The notes below the pieces were generated by a model. It had not been told where the DNA came from, did not search any database, and saw only the letters and a list, made by a program, of their open reading frames with translations. From assembly GCA_964246745.1 (NCBI GenBank), contig CAXTRK010000001.1:1-64000 (forward strand): a stretch of DNA of 64,000 nt. The letters are read 5' to 3'. The position numbers were made by a program, and so were the translations under genes. Each line of letters starts with the position of its first letter. Positions within the stretch are counted from its first letter, which is position 1. This stretch comes from Lichenicoccus sp964246745. Its GTDB lineage: Bacteria; Pseudomonadota; Alphaproteobacteria; Acetobacterales; Acetobacteraceae. Shown in pieces: positions 1 through 7,907 of this stretch.

Positions 1-125
1 ATCAGACTTCAGACCGCGCCGGAATCCCCGAACCGTTCAAGCGATTGCCCTGGCTTGCGGCTGAAGAGCATTGACAGCAGGTGGGGCACGGTAACACTTC
101 CCGACCGTCTTGCGAGGCTCCCCCC

Positions 126-773
126 ATGCGCCGTACTGCCGTTCTTGCCATGCTGCCGCTCGCCGTCGCCGTGACCTCGCGCGCGCAGACAACCGACCAT
201 CCTCCCTACATGCCCACGCGCGACGTGAAGGTGGTGTACGACGTCGAACCGCAAGGCGCGCCGTCGCCGCAGCGCATTACCGTCTGGTTTGCCGATGACG
301 GCGCCCTGATGCGGATCGACAGCCCGAACAACACGGGCGAGACAATTCTGGACCGTGACCGCAAGCTGCTCACGGTGGTGATGAACGCGAACCGGGTGTA
401 TATGCAGTTGGCCGAGCGCGAAAGCTTGCGCAGCCCGTTCCTGCTGGACTCCAGCATGCGGTTTACCGCGGACGGCAGCGGCAGCATAGCCGGGCTGAAC
501 TGCGCGCGTTGGAAGATCACCGCGCAGCAGGGCAACGCCACCGCCTGCATCACGTCGGACGGCGTGGTGCTCAGCGAGGCTGGCGTTGACTCGCAGGGAG
601 CGCGCGGCCAGTTGCTGGCGCAGCAGGTGACATACGGGACGATTGCGCCGTCGACGTTCCTGCCTCCTCCCGGCTACACGCGGGTTGCCCATCCGGAAGG
701 CGCGGCGCCAGGCGGCCCGGGCGGCGGCGGTCAGCAAGGCCCTGCTCTGGGTGCCGCGCCCGGTAATCCGTAG
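126..773 (+). CDS. Exported protein of unknown function, DUF4412/LolA-like body
   Basis: The 215-residue product begins with a signal peptide (MRRTAVLAMLPLAVAVTSRAQ, likely cut after the Ala-Gln stretch), so it should be periplasmic or envelope-bound. The body is beta-rich in pattern, with short alternating hydrophobic strands from about residue 30 to 175, and ends in a Gly/Pro-rich low-complexity tail. Two cysteines sit mid-protein (SIAGLNCARWK and ATACITS). The layout resembles DUF4412/LolA-fold periplasmic proteins, but I cannot confirm membership. The ATG at 126 is preferred over the one at 81 because it puts the signal peptide at the N-terminus. A TTGACA at 71-76 with a 17-base spacer to ACACTT could be its promoter. 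Confidence 0.7.
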   Translation: MRRTAVLAMLPLAVAVTSRAQTTDHPPYMPTRDVKVVYDVEPQGAPSPQRITVWFADDGALMRIDSPNNTGETILDRDRKLLTVVMNANRVYMQLAERESLRSPFLLDSSMRFTADGSGSIAGLNCARWKITAQQGNATACITSDGVVLSEAGVDSQGARGQLLAQQVTYGTIAPSTFLPPPGYTRVAHPEGAAPGGPGGGGQQGPALGAAPGNP

Positions 774-803
774 CGCCTGGCGCCGAGAGGAGCGCTTGTA
801 ACG

Positions 804-828
804 TTTCGCGCTGAATTGCGCCGCGAAA
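804..828. terminator. Short hairpin after the first gene
   Basis: TTTCGCG (804-810) and CGCGAAA (822-828) are perfect inverted repeats around an 11-base loop, lying 31 bases after the stop of the upstream gene. There is no T-run, so it could equally be an operator for the gene at 923. Confidence 0.3.
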
Positions 829-922
829 TCGCCACGGACCAGGCGCTCTATGCAATGCAGGATAGCGTCACCACATTTTGGGCGGATCGGCATCTGCCTG
901 CATTGAGAAGGGAATATTGGGT

Positions 923-1282
923 ATGCGCACGACATGTGGTCTTTTTCTGGCGGCTCCCTTGGTTGCCGCCGGCCTCTCGGTGGCAAGCGCTCCCGCCGCA
1001 CAGGCGCAGTGGCACCGTGGCTATGATCATGATTATGGTCGTGGCCGCTTCTACCACGGGCATTACGGCTATTATCGCGGCCCCGGTTTCGCGGGTCCGC
1101 TGATCGGCGGATTGGCGGCGGGCGCCGTCATTGGCGCCCTTGGAGCGGGATTTGCGCCGCGTCCGCCGGTTGTCTATGCGCCGCCGCCGGTCGTGTACGC
1201 GCCTCCTCCCGTTGTCTATGCAGCGCCGCCACCCCCGGTGTATGCGGCTCCGCCCGCGCCCTACTACTATCCCGGCTACTAA
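923..1282 (+). CDS. Small exported Gly/Tyr/Pro-rich repeat protein
   Basis: The 119-residue product has a signal peptide (MRTTCGLFLAAPLVAAGLSV, cut near APAAQAQ). After it come a His/Tyr/Gly-rich segment, a glycine-rich hydrophobic stretch (about residues 54-75, LIGGLAAGAVIGALGAGF) like a glycine zipper, and a C-terminal tail of about four PPPVVYA-type repeats ending in PYYYPGY. Proteins of this build are common in alphaproteobacteria and are thought to be envelope-associated, but no function is established. The start at 923 has AGAAGGGAA upstream and places the signal peptide correctly. It converges on the peroxiredoxin gene, 15 bases away. Confidence 0.75.
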   Translation: MRTTCGLFLAAPLVAAGLSVASAPAAQAQWHRGYDHDYGRGRFYHGHYGYYRGPGFAGPLIGGLAAGAVIGALGAGFAPRPPVVYAPPPVVYAPPPVVYAAPPPPVYAAPPAPYYYPGY

Positions 1283-1297
1283 GCTCGCAGCCGCTCG

Positions 1298-1696
1298 CTA
1301 GCCGAGTTCGGACGCTCTTTTCATGACGGCGGCGGCGTGGCCGGGAACCTTGACCTTCCTCCATGCCTCCGCCACGCGACCGTCCGCGCCGACCAGGAAG
1401 GTGCTGCGCTCAACGCCCATGTAGGTGCGGCCATACATCGATTTCTCAGCCCAGACGCCGAACGCTTCCAGCAATGATCCGGCTTCGTCGGTGGCCAGCG
1501 GCAAGGTGAGCCCATGTTTCTTGGCGAATTTGTCAACGGCCGCGACAGGATCCCTTGAGACGCCAATCACAGGCGGCTGGCCTGGTCGCTCCAGCGCCTG
1601 TTGAAACTCCTTCGCCTCCTGTGTGCAGCCGGAGGTGTCCGCTTTCGGATAGAAGTACAGCACGAACGGCGTGCCGCGCAGGTCGGCGAGCCGCAC
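1298..1696 (-). CDS. bcp: Peroxiredoxin, BCP/PrxQ family, with interrupted 5' end
   Basis: BCP peroxiredoxins reduce hydroperoxides through an N-terminal peroxidatic cysteine. The core is clear: YFYPKADTSGCTQEAKEF carries the peroxidatic Cys, with Ser where the family usually has Pro (TPGCT). The residue five after it is Lys, not the resolving Cys, and no other Cys follows, so this would be a 1-Cys enzyme. The only in-frame start after a stop is the GTG at 1696, giving 132 residues and lacking the usual first beta-strand. Upstream, in the same frame, codons for DQVPDFDLPASGGRRVRLAD are present, as is ATGATG (1774-1769) behind GGGGAG, but a TGA at 1756-1754 lies between. Either it is mutated, a base is wrong, or translation restarts. 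It follows glnE on the same strand. Confidence 0.8.
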   Translation of the reverse strand: MRLADLRGTPFVLYFYPKADTSGCTQEAKEFQQALERPGQPPVIGVSRDPVAAVDKFAKKHGLTLPLATDEAGSLLEAFGVWAEKSMYGRTYMGVERSTFLVGADGRVAEAWRKVKVPGHAAAVMKRASELG

Positions 1697-1799
1697 GCGT
1701 CTGCCGCCGCTCGCCGGCAGGTCGAAGTCCGGGACCTGGTCCTGGGGCGCCGATCATGCTGCTGTCGCCATCATGGTGTCCACTCCCCAGGCTGTCTTC

Positions 1800-4751
1800 T
1801 CATCGCCCCGTGTAATCTATCGTAGGCGCTACGATCAGACGGACAAACAGGGCGTGTACGTCGCGGGAAACCTGCTGCATGCGGTCCCGCAGACCGTCGA
1901 GGCTGGCCAGGTCCGCGCCTCCCGATGCTGCCACTCCTTGCAGTAACGCGTCCAGCGCCGGCGACGTCACCTCGGCCAGTGTGCGCGGCAGCGCCGTCCC
2001 GTACAGAATACGAAGCATGCTCTGCGCCGCGCGCCAGAACCGCTCCGCGTCGATCAACACTCTCGCGTCCGCTTTGGACAGAATGCCTCTCCGCGCCAGG
2101 CGCCGCAAGGCGAGGCGTGTGGTCGGATGGCGCGCGCGCGCGTCGTCGGCAATGAGCTGCATGATCTGGGCGGCAAACTCCACCTCCAGCAGGCCGCCCT
2201 CAATCAGCTTGATGTCCAAGGGTCCGCGCGGCGGCAGTTCAGCCGCGATCCGCGCCCGCATCGCGCCCGCATCCCGCAGCAGGGTTTGCGGCATGACGCC
2301 AGGCCGGGCGATCGCCTCGGCGATGGCGTCCCGCACCCGTCGACGCAGCGGCGGCGGTCCAGCCACGACGCGGGCGCGGCAGAGCGCCATCCGCTCCCAG
2401 GTCCACGAGGTTTCGCCGTGATAGCGGCGTAACGCGGCAAGCGACACCGCGACAGGACCCTTGCTCCCGGACGGGCGCAGGCGCATGTCGAGCGCATAAA
2501 GCGGCCCTTCCGCGCCAGGGGCGCTGAGGGCGGCGATCAGCGAATGGGCAAGGCGGATGTAATACTGGCTTGCCGGCAACGGGCGCGGGCGCGGCTCGGA
2601 GCCCGCGCCGGCCTTGCTCCTGGGCAGCGCGCTTTCAGTCGCGGTTTCGGGATGGTCATAGACCAGCATCAGGTCGAGATCCGAGCCCGCCATCATGTCG
2701 CGCGAGCCGGCCTTGCCGAGGGCGACGACGATCATGCCGCCGCCTTGGACGCGTCCGAAGCGGGCACGGTGCTCGCGCTGCACCTGATCGAGCATGCGGT
2801 TGATGACGCGGTCGGCCAGCATGCTGCGGGCAAGGCCGGCCGCGTCGACATCAAGCCGCCCGTCCATCTGTGCGAGTGCCAGGCGGAACTCTTCGCCGCG
2901 CACCAGAGGGCGGGCGTGCCGGACCGCCTCTTCGGTGCCGCTTGCGCCGCGCATCGAGGCATCCAGGAGGCGCAGCGGCAGCGTTGCCGTCTCACCGTGC
3001 ACCTCTGGCACCAGCAGGCCTTCCAGTGCCGCGGGTACCAGGGCAAGATGCTGCGCCAGCGACGGTGCGGCGTTCAGCACGAACGCGATACGCCCGAGCA
3101 AAGGCGGATTGCGCACCAGCAGCGAGAGCAGGTGCACGCCGGCGCTCTGCCGCGCCAGCAGTTCATCGAAGCGGATCAGCGTCTGGGTCGGGTCGCGCTG
3201 CTCGGCGGCGGCGGCGAGCAGAGGCGGCAGCATCTCGCCCAGCAGCGCCTGCGCCCGGTCGCTGCGCAAGGCGCGCAGCGAGCGCTGCTGCCAGCCTTGG
3301 ATGATGGCCGCGGCGCGTCTCGGGTCGGCAAAACCCAGGGCGCCCAGCGTGTCGACAAGATTGCCAAGCTCGGGGCCGCCAAACTCGGAGCCAAGCCCTG
3401 GTCCGCCAAGACTGGGGCGGCCAGGCTCGGCGAACCAGTCCTCAAAGGCGGCGCGGGTGCGCCCCAGAGCGCTGCCTATGGCCTTGGCAAAAGCCAGGGC
3501 GGGCTGGTCCATGAAGCGGGCGAACATCTCGAAACCTGCCTTGGTCGAGGGCAGGCTATGTGTCTGCCGGTCGTCCTGCATCTGCAGCCGGTGCTCGACG
3601 CGTCTCAGCAGACGGTAGCTTTCCGCCAGCTCGCCGGCGAGGCCGGCCGGCATGTAGTTCCCTGCCGCGAGCTTGGCGAGCGTGCCGAGCGTGGTCGGAT
3701 CGCGCAACTCGGCCGCCCGTCCGCCCCAGACCAACTGCATGCTTTGCGCGAGGAATTCGATCTCGCGTATGCCGCCATGGCCGAGCTTGAGATCATGGCC
3801 GAGCAGATCGCCAGCGGCGCCCGCGCGCTGGTCGATCCGCCGCTTCATCGCCCGTATGTCCCCGATGGCGGCAAAATCGAGATGCCGCCGCCAGATGAAC
3901 GGACGGATCGCAGCCAGGAAGGCCTCGCCGCAGGCGAGATCGCCGGCCACCGGCCGCGCCTTGATCATCGCCGCCCGCTCCCAGGTCTGGCCCAGGCTCT
4001 CGTAGTAGGCGATCGCCGAGGGCAGCGAAACCGCGAGCGGTGTCGCCGCGGGATCGGGACGCAGACGCAGGTCGGTGCGAAACACGTAGCCGCCTTCGTC
4101 GCGCGCCTCCATCAGGCGGACCAGATCTCCCGCCAGGCGGGTGAACACCCGCGGCAAGCCTCGGTGCGCGGGATGCGCGGCCGGATCGTAAAGCAGGATC
4201 AGGTCGATATCGCTGGAGTAGTTGAGCTCGCGCGCGCCAAGCTTGCCCATGCCGAGCACGACCAGGCCGCATCCTGTCTCCGGACGCTCGGGATCGGCCA
4301 GGACCAGTTCGGAGCGCGCGGCGGCACTCCAGAGCAGGTGGCGGGTCGCGGCGGCGAGCGCACTCTCCGCCAGCCGGGTGAGCGCCTCGGTCACCCGTGC
4401 CAGGTTCCAGATGCCGCCGATGTCGGCGACCGCGGCGGCCAACGCCACCTGCCGCTTGGCTTGCCGCAGAGCGGCGGCGATGCGGGAGCGAGGCTGGCGG
4501 AAATCGAGTGCGCCAAGTCGCGACAGCGCCGCCTGCACGACCGGGTCCGGCCCGCGCTCCAGCAATGCGGCGAAGCAATCGCCTTCACCGAGTGCCAGTG
4601 CCGCGAGATAGGCGCTGTTGCCGCCGAGGCAGGCGATCAGGGCGCGCGCGGCCGGTGGGCGCCCGCGCGCGGGAAGCTGCTCGGCAAGGCGCACTGCCCG
4701 CGCCGGTTCGGCTGGTTCTGGCCAATGGCCTGGCAACTGGAAAGCCGTCAT
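1800..4751 (-). CDS. glnE: Bifunctional glutamine synthetase adenylyltransferase/adenylyl-removing enzyme
   Basis: GlnE adds and removes AMP on glutamine synthetase in response to nitrogen status relayed by PII. The 983-residue length is usual for alphaproteobacteria. Two nucleotidyltransferase cores are visible: the N-terminal deadenylylating one near residues 168-184 (GMGKLGARELNYSSDIDL) and the C-terminal adenylylating one near residue 676 (GKAGSRDMMAGSDLDLML), each with the GS-SDxDL metal-binding aspartates. The linker and helical regulatory regions fill the rest. The ATG at 4751 lies 23 bases from the divergent AsmA-like gene, so the two share a very short promoter region. The bcp gene follows after about 25 bases. 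Confidence 0.96.
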   Translation of the reverse strand: MTAFQLPGHWPEPAEPARAVRLAEQLPARGRPPAARALIACLGGNSAYLAALALGEGDCFAALLERGPDPVVQAALSRLGALDFRQPRSRIAAALRQAKRQVALAAAVADIGGIWNLARVTEALTRLAESALAAATRHLLWSAAARSELVLADPERPETGCGLVVLGMGKLGARELNYSSDIDLILLYDPAAHPAHRGLPRVFTRLAGDLVRLMEARDEGGYVFRTDLRLRPDPAATPLAVSLPSAIAYYESLGQTWERAAMIKARPVAGDLACGEAFLAAIRPFIWRRHLDFAAIGDIRAMKRRIDQRAGAAGDLLGHDLKLGHGGIREIEFLAQSMQLVWGGRAAELRDPTTLGTLAKLAAGNYMPAGLAGELAESYRLLRRVEHRLQMQDDRQTHSLPSTKAGFEMFARFMDQPALAFAKAIGSALGRTRAAFEDWFAEPGRPSLGGPGLGSEFGGPELGNLVDTLGALGFADPRRAAAIIQGWQQRSLRALRSDRAQALLGEMLPPLLAAAAEQRDPTQTLIRFDELLARQSAGVHLLSLLVRNPPLLGRIAFVLNAAPSLAQHLALVPAALEGLLVPEVHGETATLPLRLLDASMRGASGTEEAVRHARPLVRGEEFRLALAQMDGRLDVDAAGLARSMLADRVINRMLDQVQREHRARFGRVQGGGMIVVALGKAGSRDMMAGSDLDLMLVYDHPETATESALPRSKAGAGSEPRPRPLPASQYYIRLAHSLIAALSAPGAEGPLYALDMRLRPSGSKGPVAVSLAALRRYHGETSWTWERMALCRARVVAGPPPLRRRVRDAIAEAIARPGVMPQTLLRDAGAMRARIAAELPPRGPLDIKLIEGGLLEVEFAAQIMQLIADDARARHPTTRLALRRLARRGILSKADARVLIDAERFWRAAQSMLRILYGTALPRTLAEVTSPALDALLQGVAASGGADLASLDGLRDRMQQVSRDVHALFVRLIVAPTIDYTGR

Positions 4752-4774
4752 GGTCCAGGGTGGGAAGCGTCGCG

Positions 4775-7700
4775 ATGATCCGTCAAGCGGCGAGCGGAGT
4801 CCGGTTCAGGCAACCTGGACGCTGGTGGCACTTCCTGTTTGCCGCCGTGCTGGTGCTGCTCTCGCTGCCGGTGTTCGCCACCCTGGTTCTGGCGCTGCGC
4901 TTATGGATCGCCCCGATCGACGTGACCGAGAGCGCGCGTCGGCTGGCGCGGGACGCCCTGCCCGGACTCTCGTTCAAGCGGGTGCGGCTGAGCTGGAACG
5001 GTTGGGGAGAGGGGCCGTCGGCGCCGCTTGGTCTGCTCGCAAGCGGAGTGCGGCTCGACGATCCCAGCATCGGGCGCGCGCGCGCAGCGAGCGCATCGGC
5101 GGCACTCGATCTGCCGGCGTTGCTGCATGGCCGTATCGCCGTTGTGGCGCTGCGCGCCGACGATGGCGGCATCGATCCGCAACAGGCTGGGCGGCCGACA
5201 GGCGGGGCCCGGCTGGATTGGCGCAAGCTGTCCCGTATCGAGCTGTCACGCATGGCGATCGGCGTCCGCGTGCGCGGTCGGTCCTGCCGCGCCCGCGTCG
5301 ACGACATGCGGCTTGCGCCGCTGCATCGCCCGGCGGCGGTCGTGGTTACCGGCAGCCTGCGGGGCGCGCTTTCCTGCGGCGGCGCCGCCCTCAGCGTGAG
5401 CGCCGTCGCACGCGAAGCTCCCAAGGGGGGCATCGTGTGGCACGCCGCCAGCGACAGCTTCATTCCCGCCCGGCTCGGCGCGGCGCTGCCCGCGCTTGCG
5501 GCGCTCGACCTGCCGGTGCGCCTTACCCTTGATGCGGCCCTCTCTGGTGGCTTTGGCTGGCACATGCTGCCGCGCCACCTTGACGTGCGGGCACGGCTTG
5601 GCGCCGGCGTCGGCGCGGGTGTGGCAATCGGCGGCGGCCTGTTGCATCTCACCCTTGATCTGCCGGACACGGATTCGGGGACGCTGCGCGCGGCCCTGCT
5701 GCCCTCGACCCTGCGCCTCGATACCGTCCAAGGGACCGCGGCGGCGCCGGAGCTGCGGCTGACCGGCAGCCTGTCGCGCACCGGAGCGACGATCACCGGC
5801 CGCCTCAGGGCGCGCGTCACGCGCTTCGACTTCGCCGGGCTCGACCGGCTCTGGTCCGCGAGCTGGGCCGCGGACGCGCGTCGATGGGTGAGTGCCAACA
5901 TCACCGCGGGCATCGGTCACGATGGGTCGGCGAGCGCCGAGCTTGCGTCCGCCGACGGCTGGCGGGCGCTTCACCTGGTCAGACTCCAGGGCGGTCTTGA
6001 TGCCGAAGGCCTGACCTTGTTCTGGCTCCGTCCGATGCCGCCGCTCACGCGGATGGACGCGCACCTCGTGCTGGAGGGGCCGGACTCGCTTCGTATCGAA
6101 GGCCGGCATGCGATGGAATTGGCGCCGTCCGGCGACGCGATCGCCGTGGGTCCGACGGCCATGCGCATCACCGGTCTGAGCCGCAAGGATCAGCTCGGAC
6201 GCATCGACACCATGCTCAGCGGCGCCCTGCCGGGCCTGCTCTCGCTGCTGGCTCAGCCGCGTCTGCACCTGCTCTCCCAGCATCCCTTGCCCTTCACCGA
6301 AGTGTCGGGCATGGCGTCCGTCCATCTCGGCGTCTCGTTGCCGCTGCTCGACTCCGTCTCGATCGACGATATCCCGATCCGGGCCGAGGCGACCTTGCGC
6401 CACCTGCATCTGGGACACGCCGTCGCCGGACGCCCGCTGGATGCCGCCATGCTGGCCATGAGCGCGAGCAACGCGGGACTGGCGCTGCATGGCCAGTGCG
6501 CGATCGGCGGCGTGCCGGCGCGCCTGTCCTATACGACGGATTTCCGCGACAGCGCCCCCGGGGGCGCCCCTGGGCAGGTCGTCGAGACCGCGCACGTTTC
6601 CGCCCGCATTGACCCCGCGGCGCTGGAGCGCGCGGGGCTGCGGGCCGCCCGCCGCATGCGAGGAACGGCGCGGCTCGATGCCGACTACGCTCGGCGCCGC
6701 TCGGGCGCGGCCCGGATCGCGCTCGCGGTGGATCTGACCGACGCGGGCCTCGCAACGCCGATCTGGCGCAAGCAGCCGGGCACCAAAGCCCATGTCTCCG
6801 CGGTGATCGGCCTCGAGCGCGGCCGGCTGGTCGCGATCGACTCGGTCGAGGCGCGTGGCGACGGGCTGGCGCTGGACGGTCACGGCGAAATCCGTCACGG
6901 CACGCCGAGCGCCTTGGTGATCAGACGGTTCGCGATCGGCCGCAGCCGTGGGCAGGGACGGATCGATCTGCCGACGCGAGGAACGCACGGCGCGGTCAGT
7001 GTGGCGCTGCGCGGCGAGTCGCTCGATCTGGCGCCGTATGCCGAAACTACCAGCTCTGGCTCGGGGCTGAGCCAGCCGGCGGGCGACTGGCGCATGGATC
7101 TCGGCTTTGATCGTGTGCTGTTGGGAGACGGGCGCTGGCTTGGCGGCGTGCGGCTGGAGGCAGCTTCCAGGGACGGACGGATCGCCAGCGGGCGCCTTGC
7201 CATCGCGGCGCCGACGCCGGTGCAGGCGAGCTTGTGGATGGACGGAGCGGAGCGCCGCCTTCACGGGCAGGCCATGGACGTAGGCCTGTTGCTCGCCGCC
7301 CTGGGCATCAGCAGGCGGATCAAGGGCGGCGCGCTGACGCTGGACGCGGATCAGCGTGATCATCAAGGATTTCTCCTGGCTGGAACCGCGAGCGTCGGGC
7401 GGTTCACCGTGCGGGACGCGCCGCTCGCCGCCCGGCTGGCACGCGACCTTTCACTCTACGGGTTGCTGTTTGGCGCACCGAGTCCGCAGCTTGTGGTCAC
7501 CCGCCTCACCGCGCCGTTCACCTGGCAGGATGGCGCGCTTCGGCTGATCGGGGCACGCGCCTCCGATGCGGCGCTGGGCGTGACCTTGCGTGGAGTGATC
7601 GATCTGCGGCAGGACAGGCTCGATCTGCACGGCACGATCGTGCCGTCCTACCTGCCGAACGCGCTGCCGGGACAGCTTCCCGGAGTGGGCCGCGTGTTCA

Positions 7701-7831
7701 GTCCGGAGCGCGGCGGAGGGCTGCTGGCGGCCACGCTGCGCGTCACCGGTCCGCTCGACACGCCCGCGATCAGCGTCAATCCTCTCTCCCTGCTCGCTCC
7801 CGGCATTCTGCGGCGTCTGCTGTTCGACTGA
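4775..7831 (+). CDS. AsmA/DUF3971-like large envelope protein
   Basis: The 1018-residue product has one N-terminal membrane anchor (about residues 17-45, WWHFLFAAVLVLLSLPVFAT) followed by a very long, repetitive beta-rich periplasmic region. The C-terminal part (LSLYGLLFGAPSPQL, then VPSYLPNALPGQLPGVG and a final LSLLAPGILRRLLFD) is the pattern seen in AsmA-like/DUF3971 proteins of the YhdP/TamB superfamily. Members of that superfamily are thought to bridge the periplasm and carry phospholipids between membranes; a role here is inferred from family only. The ATG at 4775 is chosen because upstream codons run into divergent glnE. glgX follows 76 bases downstream on the same strand. Confidence 0.85.
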   Translation: MIRQAASGVRFRQPGRWWHFLFAAVLVLLSLPVFATLVLALRLWIAPIDVTESARRLARDALPGLSFKRVRLSWNGWGEGPSAPLGLLASGVRLDDPSIGRARAASASAALDLPALLHGRIAVVALRADDGGIDPQQAGRPTGGARLDWRKLSRIELSRMAIGVRVRGRSCRARVDDMRLAPLHRPAAVVVTGSLRGALSCGGAALSVSAVAREAPKGGIVWHAASDSFIPARLGAALPALAALDLPVRLTLDAALSGGFGWHMLPRHLDVRARLGAGVGAGVAIGGGLLHLTLDLPDTDSGTLRAALLPSTLRLDTVQGTAAAPELRLTGSLSRTGATITGRLRARVTRFDFAGLDRLWSASWAADARRWVSANITAGIGHDGSASAELASADGWRALHLVRLQGGLDAEGLTLFWLRPMPPLTRMDAHLVLEGPDSLRIEGRHAMELAPSGDAIAVGPTAMRITGLSRKDQLGRIDTMLSGALPGLLSLLAQPRLHLLSQHPLPFTEVSGMASVHLGVSLPLLDSVSIDDIPIRAEATLRHLHLGHAVAGRPLDAAMLAMSASNAGLALHGQCAIGGVPARLSYTTDFRDSAPGGAPGQVVETAHVSARIDPAALERAGLRAARRMRGTARLDADYARRRSGAARIALAVDLTDAGLATPIWRKQPGTKAHVSAVIGLERGRLVAIDSVEARGDGLALDGHGEIRHGTPSALVIRRFAIGRSRGQGRIDLPTRGTHGAVSVALRGESLDLAPYAETTSSGSGLSQPAGDWRMDLGFDRVLLGDGRWLGGVRLEAASRDGRIASGRLAIAAPTPVQASLWMDGAERRLHGQAMDVGLLLAALGISRRIKGGALTLDADQRDHQGFLLAGTASVGRFTVRDAPLAARLARDLSLYGLLFGAPSPQLVVTRLTAPFTWQDGALRLIGARASDAALGVTLRGVIDLRQDRLDLHGTIVPSYLPNALPGQLPGVGRVFSPERGGGLLAATLRVTGPLDTPAISVNPLSLLAPGILRRLLFD

Positions 7832-7907
7832 GGAACCATGCGCCGCCTGCCGACTAGATCCACGGGGACGGAAACCAGCGACGCACACGCAATCGGGAGA
7901 CGCATCT

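Noticed and set aside
9..1001. 330-codon minus-strand frame over the first two genes
   Set aside because: Basic low-complexity product; the plus-strand genes have signal peptides and sensible starts.
2544..4778. Very long open frame antisense to glnE (over 700 codons)
   Set aside because: It mirrors the codon bias of the high-GC glnE gene, reads as low-complexity Arg/Ala/Gly/Gln sequence and has no family features.
5246..7366. Long open frame antisense to the AsmA-like gene
   Set aside because: Same effect of GC-rich third positions; composition is not protein-like.
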